Origin: Megaleporinus macrocephalus | Lineage: Eukaryota > Chordata > Actinopteri > Characiformes > Anostomidae | DNA length: 64,000 nt | Reading direction: 5' to 3' | Assembly (NCBI GenBank): GCA_021613375.1 | Contig: CM038720.1 | Location: 19,181,215 to 19,245,214, forward strand | Part shown: one piece after another, positions 1 to 11,929 of the stretch | Layout: each line of letters starts with the position of its first letter | How positions within the stretch are numbered: the stretch's first letter is position 1 | The notes under the pieces: generated by a model | Told to the model about the DNA's origin: nothing | Seen by the model: the letters and a program-made list of their open reading frames with translations, nothing else | The model's database searches: none | Translations under genes and position numbers: made by a program

Positions 1-1280
1 ATTTGAAGCCTAAAGCTGTTCGCAAGTTAGTCCAACGTGAGACCTGAATGAGCGCATGTGAACACACTTCACTCTTTGTGATGGTTTGCGATTGAACGTA
101 TTGATCGTATTGGAACTTAGGTGGTGCGCTTTCGTCGCTCTGACGTCACGGAAGCTCGCTCAGAGCTCACGCTTTATAATTTCTGAATTTACAGCACATT
201 AAATACAAGTTATTGCTGTGTTAAATCAGAGTTTCGTAGTGGCTACTTCAATAATCAACATCAACAGTGCATGTACTGCAGGAGTCATGAACGATTGTAA
301 TAGTGTTTAAAGGGGAGCTCCACCGAGTTTTGAAAAAGTCTACATAATGTAATGTTTGGTGTATTGATAAAGCCAGGGTTTGCTTTGAAACGCTTCCAGA
401 ATTTACAGAGAAACTTACCGAGTCAGAATTGTTTACAGTTTTGGGGTTAGGAACCAGACGTCCACCTTTAAAAGCTCCCTCACAGAAAGTTTCTACACGA
501 AATGTTTATAAATACACCATTCATAGCGGATGGATTACGTACATAGCTACCTTACCATAGTCAAAAACTCTTTAATAGTAAATAAATTGTCTACATTTGT
601 TGTGGACATCGTGACCCCTGGTCCCCATCACAGTAAAGACACCTGAACAATTTCACACCAAGCCACTCTGAATGACGTTTTCATATAATGCGTGAATTAA
701 ACAGCAATTTAAAATCGGTGGAAATCCCCTTTAGATATGCCCATTTGTTTAGAAGAATCTTATATATATCTTCTCTTGTATATATAAATGAAAACAATAT
801 AGATACACCATGTCATGTTATATTTTATGAATATTGAACCTGATACTCTTCATAATGTGAATTTGACAGACTATTCGTCTCTATTTTCTAAATGATCTCT
901 ACAAACAGAAACATAAACACCATCGGCATGGTAGTGCAAATAAAACAGTAGAGAAAAGAGGAAGTGGAAGAAAACCTTTACAAAGACAGATGACTGAAGG
1001 TATTACATAAAGAATCTATGGGAAATAATGCATTTGAGTTATTAACAACTTAAAATAAGTTGGCTGAAACACACACTACGCACCTCAGCAACTGTTGTCA
1101 CGGACTGTCAGCGTTGTTCTGTATTCCAGTTCGGTATGCAGCTTCAGATTCAGTCTAAGAGAAATTATTCCACCTGCAAATGCAGCACAACCAAAAACCC
1201 ACATCTGTATAAGCTGACTGTTGTTCTTCGTAATTTAAGCAATCAAAAAAAGGGTTGTTTATAGGATCCATATATGTTCT
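1..1280. other. AT-rich non-coding sequence, no gene seen
   Basis: No ORF of note on either strand and no recognisable repeat family. The first 200 bases are richer in CpG and carry a full CRE palindrome (listed separately). The rest is ordinary AT-rich DNA. Confidence 0.5.
135..185 (+). promoter_or_regulatory. CRE palindrome followed by TATA-like box
   Basis: A perfect CREB/ATF site TGACGTCA lies at 141-148, directly followed by an ETS-like CGGAAG and, about 25 bases on, by TTTATAAT (173-180). Several CpGs surround it. The spacing suits a plus-strand core promoter, but no coding exon is visible downstream, so this is a motif observation only. It could equally be an enhancer or a chance match. 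Confidence 0.25.
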
Positions 1281-1289
1281 TTAGTAACT

Positions 1290-1620
1290 GAGCACTACCG
1301 AGCAATAATTCATCCCGAATGAAAAAGAACAATTACAGCATAAACACACCAACTGTATTTTTTCACTCCGTTCAGGGCGAACTGAAATCAGAGCTGAAGA
1401 GAAATAAAGCCAGGGAGCGCAACAATGTTTAATTCGACAGTAAAAAAAGACCGAGCGGATCGTGTTTGCTTTCAAGAGCGCGGTAACTGTTAGCAAATAG
1501 TCCGAATTAATAAGACAGCTACACTGTTAGTCGCTAATTAGAAGCTCGCGTGCATCGTTTCTCGTCTTTCTTATAAACTTCATTGCGCATGTAAACACGT
1601 GTAACTCCTCTACACAGCGA
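1290..1620. other. CpG-containing patch
   Basis: CpG is frequent here (around 1298, 1369-1379, 1418, 1451-1480, 1531-1564) compared with the nearly CpG-free DNA from 2.2 to 11 kb. In a methylated vertebrate genome this suggests an unmethylated element such as a promoter flank. It sits just downstream of the possible minus-strand exon at 1793-2060. Confidence 0.3.
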
Positions 1621-1792
1621 ACTCATCCAAACAAAACGATGAGGGAACTGTTCTGTACAGAAACATCGCTCTTTGTATTGAACCCAAGCAGATCTGAGGT
1701 GCAGCATGTGTACGCAAACCCCCGGAACCGTATATTTTTAAAATAGGCAGCAAACTTTTAAGCCATAGACGTATCACATAGACTCTTACCGT

Positions 1793-2060
1793 AACATCCA
1801 CCTCCTGCCTTCTCCGCCGCTTCTGTTCCCCAGCCTCTCCAGCTCAGCTGTAAGCTCCACCAGCAGGGACGGAGTGTGGGGGTAGACTAAGTGTGCCGAG
1901 CTCCACCTGAAGGGGCTGATGGGGGTAAACTGACTGTGCTGTTCAGCCTGGGCTGCCTTGCCTTGTTGAGTGGAGCGGATGAGGCATGAAAAACCCACAG
2001 CAAACGGGGGGCTGCTGTGCAATGGGGACACTTCTTCTCATGCTGAGCGCTGAGCCGGGA
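1793..2060 (-). other. possible 5' exon with splice donor
   Basis: Read on the minus strand, a TATA-like TTTTATAATGC (about 2077-2087) is followed by a GC-richer segment that ends in GATGTTACG|GTAAGAGT near 1793, a near-consensus vertebrate splice donor. The first ATG (2041-2039) opens only a 32-codon frame. A second frame is open for 81 codons but has no upstream ATG. If this is an exon it is probably 5'UTR, possibly with a start codon just before the donor (GGTGGATG). It would belong to a gene whose remaining exons lie left of the window. No protein similarity was recognised; a chance donor is a real alternative. Confidence 0.25.
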
Positions 2061-2109
2061 CAGCCTGCCTCTTTACTGCATTATAAAAACGGATCATGGC
2101 ACAGCAGCT

Positions 2110-4160
2110 TCCGTCCTCACTGCCTTAAAGCAGAGAGTGAAACCTGAAACTGGTAGAAAAATTGAAAAAGACGACGAAACTGAAACTACTGACAAATTAA
2201 ACACCCTTTTCTCTAAAAATGCTTTTCTTTACAACTTCTAGCACTGATAAATTAATCATTTGGGGTGGGTTTCCCGTTTTTAATTATATGTTTAACTTGA
2301 GAGAATAGGACGTTTGAAATTGTCATCTTTAAAACACTATTAAACGATCAATTTAAGTAGCTATAGAGTCTAGTGCACACATGCTTGACTTAAAAGATGG
2401 ATACATTCAGATTTCTAGCCTAGGAAATGTGTAATGTGTGAATTTAGCATATCATATAAGAATGACATGCTTATTATGTTTAACAGTGTCATTTAGGAAG
2501 ATTAATATATAAAAGAATAGCAACAAAAATGAATGAAAAGACTACGAGAACTAAACAAGATGAAGATTCTGATTAAGTTTAAATGTTGTAAACATTTGTT
2601 GCTGCTTTAAACCACTTGGGCAAGATTGAACTATGCAAATAACCTTCACAAATGATTTATGAGGAGGATTGGTCATGTAGGTAACTCCTTACATTACGTT
2701 AGCTATTACAGTAATTGTAAACATGTCTGAAAGCTGTAAGGTAAGCTCTTCTGCTCTCTTTCGCACCGCTGTTTTAGACATCAAGGTTGCATTCAGGAGC
2801 ATACCTCCATTTGTGCTAAAAGACTTAGATTTACTTTACATACTTTACTGAAGTGCATTTTGTTATTGGCTACTCACTATTTACAGTTACTCAGTAACAT
2901 GTCCATGAGCTTTTTTGTTTAAAAAAAATAATGCACAAATAATGGGTAATTATTATGGCATGGAGAAGAGTAAGTTAGATTATGCCATATATGTAATTTA
3001 GAATATAAGGTCTCAGTATGTTATGAATAATAATAATAATAAGAAGAAGAAAAATCTGTATGTTAAAAACCTAATAATGACAGTTTTCAGTCGCTATGCT
3101 GATAGATAGTTCTGCCGACTATTTGGAGCAGATACTGTTTTTACTTAAACAGTTTGAGTCAATATCAGTACTGTTACTTGGGTGTGGGTTTTGGCTACTC
3201 TACCCATCTGGGTATTAGAGTCTGTGTCTAAAACTGCACACCATTTACTATATAATGCTCTATTGTGTGCCACTTTGTGATAGTGTCTGAAAACATAGTA
3301 CAGAAGATCCAGTGCAATCAAACAGTCCCACAATGCACCACAATAAGCAGTGTATAATTGATGTACCTTAGAGAACAGGGGATATCCAAGGCACTGCATT
3401 GTTTGTAAGTAATGAGCAAACGTGTATATCGTGTCTAAATTTGTTTACTACCATCACAAATTCTGTTCCCTGATTAAGATTGTCCAGTGTAGTTATTAGG
3501 GAACCATTTAGAAAATAGCACATCATCAGTACAGGGTGCATGTGAAATGTAAACAGTACATGCACTGATACAGCTTTTTGTGTCACGCATTATCTGCATC
3601 ACTGCATGAGCTATACTTTTGAAGCTATTAAGTACTATTACAGTTCCTAGAGAAAGAGCCCATGTAGAAGCTGTGTGGAGCTGTCCTGTCATGGTGTTGT
3701 GAGAAAAAAAGCTCTTACACAAATGTCTTCAGTGATGGCGAGTCAGAAGTGGCTTTAATATTTAGTGCACAGTTACTGCAAGAATGTGTTAAAACAGGAC
3801 ATCCAGTTTGCATATTCTTTATGTTAAATCTCTTTTGTAAAAATCCTCAAAACTGTATTTAAATCTATTTGGTAAAACATTCCCGTATAGGCTGCCAAGC
3901 ACATTAATCAATGACTCTTCAATATAAGAGATGGGAAGCTAAATTGTTTGTCAATGTCGATTGCTTTGCAACACTCTTGACAATAAAGGTTGCTAAATGC
4001 TTCTTGGCCTGGATGCACTATTCTAAAGAAAAAACTTTAATGCTTTAAATTATATGGAGGTTCCTTAAAACAATGTGCTTTTACACTCTTGGCAAACAGG
4101 GTGGGTGCCAACTTTTTTTTCATATTTTAATTAATTCAGAATAATTGCACTGTAGTGTAA
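2110..4160. other. AT-rich non-coding sequence, no gene seen
   Basis: Only short ORFs lacking domain character. A small AAT/AAG run occurs at 3028-3050. I saw no tRNA-like, coding or clearly repetitive structure. Confidence 0.5.
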
Positions 4161-4164
4161 TGTT

Positions 4165-4490
4165 CACTCTTTAACGAGATGGTTCTTCAAGGGTTTCTAA
4201 ACAAAGGGTATGTGAGAATTATTTCATATTGAAGTGGTTTTCTACATGTTGAAACGGTACTTCAGATTGATAGCGTATTTGTTTAAATTGTTCAATATAG
4301 AACCTCTTTGAAAATGGTTCTATATTGCACCAAAAAGAGTTCAAGCTTCATAACATTATAACAGTAGAAGAACACTTGTTGTGCGTCATAGGACCATATA
4401 CAACACATTCTCAATCACTCTGAAGAACCATTTCACAATGCAAACTAATACTACAGAACTTAAGAGTAACCATCTTTTTTAAAAGTGCAG
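4165..4490. repeat. GGTTCT/AAGAACC MITE-like repeat, copy 1
   Basis: Segments such as ATGGTTCTTCAAGGGTTTCT, AATGGTTCTATATTGCACC, CAACACATTCTCAATC and GAAGAACCATTT recur in the same order in the next copy and at 28.5, 30.7, 32 and 35.7 kb. The family resembles short non-autonomous DNA elements common in fish. Superfamily is not certain from the sequence. Confidence 0.5.
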
Positions 4491-4559
4491 TCTTGCTGAA
4501 TAGTAAACTTTAAGAAGCAATAAGTCTTGGATTGTAAGGGTAGCATGTGCATGTTTTAA

Positions 4560-4905
4560 AAAGATAGTTCTTTATTCTTTAGCAATGGGAATGGTTCTAT
4601 TTAAAACTGTGAGTCTTATATAGAACCATTTCATGCAAAAATGGTTCTCTGCATGTTGAAATGGCTTGATAGAGAATGTGTTTACATGGTTCTGTATCGC
4701 ACCAAAAAGGGTTCAAGATTGACATTATACATTATTGGTACATAGACCCACATCCAACACATTTTACATCAGTCTTGAAGAACATCTTTGTACAACAGAT
4801 ATTCTGTTACGGAGAAGATAAACTTATGCAGTCAAATGTTTTTTTTTAATGTTTACAGTTCTATGTCAAACCTGTAAGGAAGTACTTTTTTAAGGGTGTA
4901 TGTCT
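4560..4905. repeat. GGTTCT/AAGAACC MITE-like repeat, copy 2
   Basis: Same order of motifs as 4165-4490: GGTTCTATTTAAAAC, ATGGTTCTCTGCATGTTGAA, TGTATCGCACCAAAAAGGG, then CCAACACATTTTACATCAG and TTGAAGAACATC. It lies about 390 bases downstream in the same orientation, so this is either a tandem duplication of the element or two adjacent insertions. Confidence 0.5.
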
Positions 4906-5842
4906 TCTGCTGCCTAATAATCTTTTTTTATTTTTTATTTTATGGGTTTTTTTTATGTTTGACAGTGTAATTCTGTTACATCAGCCAATCAAAGTTTAGG
5001 ACAAGAGTTATCAGTTTAATAATTATACACTTGAGACTATGTGTTACTGTGTTATTGTGATTTTATTACAGGAAAGGGTGTTCTTAGGCACTTTGCAATA
5101 CTTCTTTGTGATAAAATCACAGTACTGCTTAGTTCTTTCAGAAAATAGTGGCCAACAATATTTTCCAGAACTGAATAGTTAGTTTTATTATTATTATTCA
5201 ACAGAAACTTGTATTCTGCCAAGAAATATCATTATGCCTATGTACATCCATCCACAAGATCACAGTAATCCACAGCTTCTTGTGGCTTTTTGTTTTAATA
5301 TATAGTCATTGTTTTACCCTTTAAGAACCACTTTTTAAGGGTTTGGTTCTGAAATAGCCCTTTTTGGTCTTGTATTTTATGCACAGCTCGGTGGTTTCGG
5401 TCAGTAGGACTCCAAATCTATCATGTTTTTTAGTGAGTCCTGACATTATTTTGGTTGGAAAATGGAGCAATTTGATTGAACTGCACTGGCCAGAAGAATT
5501 TGCCCTCTCAACTGACAGTAGCATGGGCTAAATTAAAAAGTTTATATGGATTACGATCAACAAACATTTGCAAATGAGTTCATAGACAAGTGTATTAGGC
5601 AGATTATTGATCTTAGTGTGCTGAAGAGTCTTTGGTAATATGAGTCGCTTCATGTATAAAGAATGCAGGGGTCATTCGCATTGCACCGGGTGAATGGGGA
5701 TCACAGTTAAGCAAGCTCTTCTAACTTCTACTTCCTTAATTACTATGCGGGTCCAGAGCCAGGCCTTTTATTGCCTTCATAATTAGACACTTTCAGTACA
5801 GGCTTTTTTCAAGAACCTCATTGACTCATTGATCAACTGGCA

Positions 5843-5844
5843 TC

Positions 5845-5903
<59 letters not shown>

Positions 5904-6014
5904 GTCTTATCTCTCTCTCTCTTTTCTCTTCCTCTACTGGCATAAAGCATGCAAGTGGGATCTCTCTCTCCCTCTCTTTCTCTCTTCCACCCTCTCTCTC
6001 TCCCTCTATCTCTA

Positions 6015-6092
<78 letters not shown>

Positions 6093-6250
6093 TCTCTCTC
6101 TCTCTCGGACATCTGCCACCAGAAGCTGTACTTCTGAATCTTTGCCATATATGTACACTGAGAGCTAATTTGGAGAAGACCACAGCACTTTCCCCCCCTC
6201 GCTCTCACTCTCTCTTTCTCTCGCTCTCTTTCCCCCCCCTCTCTCTGGCT
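5843..6250. repeat. (CT)n polypyrimidine tract, 400 bp
   Basis: Long pure (CT)n runs at about 5846-5889 and 6020-6106, joined by (TTTC)n and mixed CT-rich sequence and followed by C-rich CT blocks to 6250. Mirror symmetry makes it a triplex (H-DNA) candidate. The Arg/Glu-rich and Leu/Ser-rich ORFs read across it are low-complexity translations, not genes. Confidence 0.95.
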
Positions 6251-6420
6251 CATTAAGGGCTCTCTCTCAGTTCCTCTCACCACCGACTTGTAAACAGCTT
6301 TTAATGTGGCTATTAGAGGAAGAAGACAGGAAGCTGGGAAAACACATAGCTTTTCATTATTCATGAGGAGCTTTAATCCATTGCTTAATCACCATTGTTT
6401 GCATGCAGAAGGCCAGCAAT
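6250..6420. promoter_or_regulatory. candidate conserved non-coding block
   Basis: Non-repetitive, with clustered homeodomain- and octamer-like words: CATTATTCATGAGG, CTTTAATCC, GCTTAATCACC, ATTGTTTGCATGC. No coding potential. Conservation was not tested. Confidence 0.25.
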
Positions 6421-6781
6421 GGTGCTCTTCTGGAGACAGGAAGTCCATTAACCATTTATGAGTCCTGTAATTTTAAAATTTCATTCATTTACACAGTGCC
6501 AAAAAATCATGAAGACATTCCAGAACATTCACTCAACAAACAGAAAGTTCACTTGCACATTCCTGGTTTTCATCATTGCTATTAAAACAAACTCTCATAT
6601 TTCCAAAATAGCAATGTTATAGGACCGTACATGAATATAAATTGTCTTTTTCAAGTAACTTTGGACTAATATTTATTAACATTAATATCTAGTAAAAAAA
6701 CATAAACAATGTTATGAGTATATTTACTAACAAACTATACAGAAGCCCCATCATTTAATTCCTCATTAACTAGTGTGTTCA

Positions 6782-7222
6782 TCTTCCATTCTTTTATATT
6801 TGCATCAGTTTCTCAAAGAAATCTCCAGCCACATCTTCAAAGTTTGGGCTTAGATATTGGTTTAGCATTTTCAGGTACTCCCAACCAGTCAGTGATGTCA
6901 AGTTCTGTACTCTGGGATGGTCAGCCCATTGTTTTGAGGAGACCAGCGGCTTCTCTGTTTGATGTGTCTCTGTTTCTCAATGAAAATCATCTTGAACAGC
7001 TACACATCCTTTCAGTCTCTTAGCATTGAGTTGTCTTCTCACAGTGGAAGGATGGACAGAAACACATGGATGTTTTCAGATCTGAAACAAGAGTGGAGTT
7101 TTATGTTCTCCTCTCTCTCAAAGATTAAAGTGTTGGTGGAATTATCAGGTCTTCCAGGTGACTGCTAAGAGTGCCATTTTCTCTGTAGCTTTTAATCAGA
7201 TTTTAAACTCCTGTTTTAGATT
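6782..7222 (-). mobile_element. internally deleted Tc1/mariner remnant, copy A
   Basis: Matches, in reverse, the copies at 10.5, 22.7 and 61.2 kb along its length. On the minus strand it runs from a CTACAGAGAAAATGG end through CACCTGGAAGACCTG, a helix-turn-helix segment corresponding to the Tc1 STVRR..GLKG region, then directly into a decayed catalytic-end segment (the WPPQSPD..IIE equivalent). Many stops and frameshifts; not functional. The coding strand is minus. Confidence 0.7.
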
Positions 7223-7443
7223 CTCTTTTTTTGCTTTGATTTTCAGAAAATGTGCAATGTTAGGGATCATTTAAAACTGAAAAATAAAAAAAATGTTGTA
7301 AAACTAAACTAGCCTAGCACAACAGTATGATGTCAATATTTCAGCTTCTCAGCAGAAAGCATCCGGTCTTCAAACAGAGCATACCTGACACAAGTTAACA
7401 CTAGCATTGATTTAGTTACTAGTTGAGATGAAGGCTAGCAGAG

Positions 7444-7490
7444 TGTACATTAATTATGTACATTAACTATATACATAATTAATTAATGTA
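7444..7490. repeat. AT-rich imperfect palindrome
   Basis: TGTACATTAATTATGTA is followed, after a short spacer, by its reverse complement interrupted by a 4-base ATTA insertion. The word TGTACATTA occurs several times up to 7506. It probably forms a weak cruciform and may be a decayed transposon end. Confidence 0.6.
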
Positions 7491-8169
7491 CATTAGTGTA
7501 CATTAAATATGTAATGACAAGTTAGGGGAAAAAAAAGTGTAATTGCTAGTTATGATGTTGCTAGGTTGACAAAACATTACATACATGTTATTATTAGATG
7601 TCACACACTAAAAAACATGCACCCCGCTCTCCATAGTGATGTTTAAAATACTCCAGAAAGTAAAATATCAGCCGGTGTAAGTAGCAGGTACGTGAGCAGT
7701 AGAGCAGGTATGTGCAGTAGAGTCTAATTGCAGTGAAGAGATTAACAGGGGTCAGTAGGGCAACTCTTCAACATAGTACATCAAAGTACATTAACGGTGA
7801 ATGCAATACACCACTTAAATGCACTTAGTTTTAGAGATTAGTTTTTAACTAATTGTATGTAACTTAAGCAATACAAATTAGGATTTTTCTAAAAAGGAAA
7901 GTAAATTTTTCATCTTTAAAATAGTTTTTTTAATAAAGCAAAGATATATTCCTTTTTCAATTACTCAGTTGCATACTCTTAGAATAGTTACTAAAACAGA
8001 GCAGTCACTGTTATCAAATGGTTAAAAGTTACAGTTGATTCTAAACTGAATGTCTTGCAGAGAGTCTTAGAAGCAAGTGTTGATACCAAGCAAGTAGGTT
8101 AGTAATCTGACTGTGTAAACTCAGGTCACTTAGTCCAGTTGCGATTACATGTTAGGGACATTTTATAGT

Positions 8170-8214
8170 ACCCCCAACTGCAACCCCTCCAAACTCCCCA
8201 CCCCCACCCTCCCC
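8170..8214 (-). other. G-quadruplex-prone tract (minus strand)
   Basis: Six C-runs of 3-5 bases on the plus strand (CCCCC, CCCC, CCCC, CCCCC, CCC, CCCC) give G-runs on the minus strand. The last three (CCCCACCCCCACCCTCCCC) are separated by single bases, a strong G4 pattern in otherwise AT-rich DNA. Confidence 0.6.
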
Positions 8215-9289
8215 ACATTTTCTAGACCAGCATTAACTGTGCATTTCTCTAATCCATGCTGTAATCCATAGCGACAAATATGGAGAGCAAAGATTAAATT
8301 GTTTACTGTTGTATAAACAGACAAACACAACATAAAAACACATTGTTTTTCAGGATGTGAGGTTTCTATATGATCTTATCTTTCTTGTCAGGCTGATTAG
8401 TCAGCTTTTATGAAAGCCATTCTGTTTATAATGTCTGACCTGCAAGTGTAACAAGTAAGCTAATTAAATTAAGTTGTTTCACAATAAAGTATATTGATGT
8501 ATTTGACCCCACATGGTGCCATATATGGTTAAAGAGCGCCTATTAAAACCCAGTAAAAGTGCATTGTCAATATTTTTAATATATATAATTCAATGCCCAG
8601 GCTAAAGAGAGTGCGCTATGTGTGAGATGTTTTCATGAGAATGACATCATTAAACACAGAGACACTTCAGTGAAATGTTCTACCTGGGAGGCACCACTGG
8701 GCAAAACACAGCAAACAAAAGCAATTAAGAAACATAATTATTTTTGAGGCAACAACACAAATCTCTCTCTGTTTTTTAAATAACAATTGCCATTAGCCAT
8801 CTTTCATAAACAGCGACAACAATGAAAAACATATTAAAGTAATCTCTACTTAATGTGAATTACGTCACAATCATCAGAACAGCTCAGTTCTTAAAGGACA
8901 AGAAGGGAAAAAAACACACTGTTGCTAACGGAATCATATGTGCTGGAATATTGGATATAGATTAAATCCACCACCACAACATCCAATAGGGTCACAGTTT
9001 CAGAGCGGAAAACAAGCAGTCATTAACGCAGGGGATTAAACCCAGGCCGGGCACACTCAGGATCGGTGGCTGCAGTTAACCAAAAACAAGCTCTTATAAC
9101 ACGATTACATGATAGATCATGTTTGCCTTTTTCATTGAGAGGATTAAGACATGTAGCTATTATTGATGGAAAGTGGTGTAAATAAAAACAATGGACATGA
9201 AAGAACATAAACAGCTTTGTTTTTGTGGTAGGCTGAAATATAGAAGAAATATACACTCTGAGTTGTTATTGTTGCTTTCAGAAGAAACC

Positions 9290-9620
9290 CTTTATATATT
9301 TAAAAAGGTATGTTTACCGGAGAATACTGTAAAAATATATAATTAAGTGTACACTAATTTATCGGCAGCAGAGTTGTTAGTAAAGTACTGTGAATTTACA
9401 ATACATAATCATTTTAAAGTGCTGTAAAATATTTACATTAATAACCTCTGAATTTACTGTAAATATGCATTCCTTTTTTAATGGCAGTTTATTGCCAGTA
9501 AATTACTGTAAACTATGTTGTCTGATATGTTACTGTAAATTAAAGCATTGCTGTACGTGTAGTATGATCCTTTAAAATAAATGCTTATTATACATTTATT
9601 GTAAAATGTTTACTATAAAA
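9290..9620. repeat. TACTGTAAA-rich interspersed repeat
   Basis: The words ACTGTAAA, TTACTGTAAAT and their complements recur roughly every 20-40 bases (about 9327, 9389, 9421, 9459, 9505, 9531, 9599, 9621). This is characteristic of a repeat widespread in fish genomes. Element class is unknown to me. Confidence 0.55.
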
Positions 9621-9689
9621 TTACTGTACATTTTCAGCAAAAAAATCAGCAGTGAAGGAAAAACCTTTGATACAATGTAAAGCAAAGCT

Positions 9690-10005
9690 GGCAATGTCAA
9701 ATTATGACAAAAATGAGAATGACAATAATGGAGGTCTCATTTTGAAGCCCACAATGTTGTCACAGCATTGAAATGTAATTAACCATAAAGTTGGGACAAA
9801 GTTGTCTGACAACAATGTAGTGGCAACATTGTCAGTATGTTCTCACAACCTCCTAGAATTCCGTAAGAATATTTTGCTAAGTTGTCGACAGACAGTCATA
9901 ATAATATCATATGGCAACATCATTATTTTGATGCTGAGACAAAATAAACAGCATCATCTTTTGACAATGTTTTGAAAAAGTGAACAAAGTGTGTTTGCTG
10001 GGATA
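9690..10005. repeat. ACAATGTTGTC-type interspersed repeat
   Basis: Contains CACAATGTTGTCACAGCATTG, GGCAACATTGTCAG, AAGAATATTTTGCTAAGTTG, GACAGACAGTCATAATAATA and an end GTGTTTGCTGGGATA. From memory this string of words recurs in fish genomes as a dispersed element. No coding content; mobility class not determined. Confidence 0.45.
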
Positions 10006-10479
10006 TGGACAGTAATACACGTTGCCCATAATAGCAGCTGCATAAAATAAAAATGGGACAAATAAAAGGAATAATTTCTCTGAACTGGAAAAAACATTTA
10101 TGTATTTAAATGGTTCCTTCTGATCCCGTCATTCTGTATTGTCACTGTGCATCTCTATTTAGCTTTTTCTTTTTTTTCAGAATTTAAAAACTCAAGCTGT
10201 CAATTACATTGTGTGAAAATAACATCATGAATGGACCAAAATAATTGGGTTCTTACATTCTTTACCAAAAGTGACTTTAAAGAACCCTCTTAAAGAACCC
10301 TTTATAATAAATCACTGAAGAGATTTTAAAAAAGTGTTACCAATTTGTCTAAAAATAAAAATAATTTAACCACCTAATCACCTAATTCCCAGTCAAAACA
10401 GCCATTAAATAATTATTTATTTTCATTAGACAAAATAGGAGATCAGGTAATCCACTTGCAAAAAGTGAAAAAAGGAGAT

Positions 10480-10910
10480 GTTTTCAAAAGGCTACAGAGA
10501 AAATAGGACTCCTAATGATCACCTGGAAGACCTGGTAGACCCACAAAACTGTTCCCCTCAAATAAACAGCACTTTTATCAAGTTCTGTTCCTGCTTCAGA
10601 TCTGAAAACATCAACAGGTGTCTCTGTCCATCTTTCCACTGTGAGAAGACACTGTAGTGCTATGGGTCTTGAAAAGCTCCTCACTGACAAAAGTAGACAC
10701 ATGAAACAAAGAAGCTGCTAGTGTTCTCAGAACAATGGACTGACCACCCCAGAGTCCAGACTTCAACATCATTGAATGTGTTTGGGGTTATTTGGATGGT
10801 GAGAAGACTGAACTTTCGAGGAGTGCGTCTTTGAGGAACTGAAAGAGAGTCTCCTGAAAAGAATGGAAGCTGTAATGAAGATAAAATGTGAACAAACTAA
10901 ACACTTAAAA
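10480..10910 (+). mobile_element. internally deleted Tc1/mariner remnant, copy B
   Basis: The best preserved copy. After CTACAGAGAAAATAGG and CACCTGGAAGACCTGG it reads VSVHLSTVRRHCSAMGL (about 10618-10668), the Tc1 helix-turn-helix. It then passes within a few codons to PPQSPDFNIIECVWGYLD (about 10744-10797), the catalytic-end block, and VFEELKESLLKRMEAVMK (about 10828-10881), the C-terminal helix. The central ~150 residues of a normal ~340-residue transposase are missing, and frames differ between segments. Confidence 0.8.
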
Positions 10911-11689
10911 TGCATGATTTGTACTTGTATTTGTTTTTTTGAGTGGGAATTGTGTGATCTCTGAAAAAAATATATACACATGACTTCAAATAGTGTTTTT
11001 GTTTTATTCTTCGTACTTCTGTTCTCTGCACAAGAGTTACTGACAAATAGCAGCAAGTTCTCATTTTGATTAAGCACTTCTACAAGAACAACTCTGTAAG
11101 AGCCTTAAGGAATAGGCAGGTTTAAAACACAAGCTTATTGACTGGGTGGTTAGCCTAAATATAGAGTTACTTCCAAAATATATTTTAAAGAAGCATATTC
11201 TAAACATACTCTAAACATATTACCAGAAATTTTGGCATCTACCCCTACCTTAAAAAATATACAATGTTACCATTAGCAGCTGTTTACTTACCAGATTATA
11301 CATTACCAGTTCAGCATTAAACTTTATCCCTTTACTCTCTAAGACTGTCTCCAGTGGTGAAAAGCAGCACCAATGCTTCTTTTCATATAACTTTTTTTGT
11401 GTACTGCTGAACGTGGTTTCTTGCCCAGATCGGATCGTGCCAGGAGCTTCAGCCACTGTTGCATTTAATGTTCCTTTCTTTGGCTCCTTGTCCTTAAAGA
11501 CTAAACACCAGCTAACATGAAAATGTCAAATACATAAATATTGTGCAAAATGAGTACCTAACTTGTGATTAATAATAATCAGAAAAGTCGTGGGATAGGG
11601 CTTAAAAGACTGTGGTTTGTTATGTGTGTGAAATAGGTTGTAGACAACAACACCAGAAGATGTACTTTATTAAAAAAATTAAAAAAAGG

Positions 11690-11923
11690 TGTGTTGTTTT
11701 TGGCTGCAATAATTTGATGTACAGTGGAACAAATGGGCCAAAGACCCCCAAATATCCGGAAAAGGCACTAAATTTGTCAACTTTAAACGGGCACGTTGGA
11801 AAGGACCATCTACTCGCTTCGTCATCTGTAGCAATCATTTCACGCCTGAAGATTATCACAACTATGGGACATAGGCTTACACGACAACTGGATCTTAAGT
11901 ATGGCGCTTTTCCAACAATATAG
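11690..11923 (+). pseudogene. broken THAP zinc-finger domain
   Basis: THAP domains are C2CH zinc fingers that bind DNA, found in host THAP proteins and in P-element-type transposases. Here the first half reads KKRCVVFGCNN (about 11683-11715), the typical CxxxxC start. A frameshift follows, and the second half reads FVNFKRARWKGPSTRF then VICSNHFTPEDY (11773-11856), containing the CxxH pair. A stop and a second shift come next, and RQLDLKYGAFPTI ends at 11923, matching the usual P-T-I end of the fold. All four zinc ligands survive, but two shifts break the frame. No DDE or RNase-H region was seen downstream. An AG-preceded open segment at 12484-12640 could be a former second exon, but it is unrecognised. 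Confidence 0.7.
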
Positions 11924-11929
11924 GCATGT

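Larger units (their letters stand above)
7230..9290. other. AT-rich non-coding sequence, no gene seen
   Basis: Contains the palindromic TGTACATTA cluster (7444-7510) and a C-rich tract at 8170-8214, both listed separately. No other element was recognised. Confidence 0.45.

Noticed and set aside
5783..6364. 193-codon Arg/Glu-rich minus-strand ORF
   Set aside because: Direct translation of the (CT)n tract; no non-repeat domain on either side.
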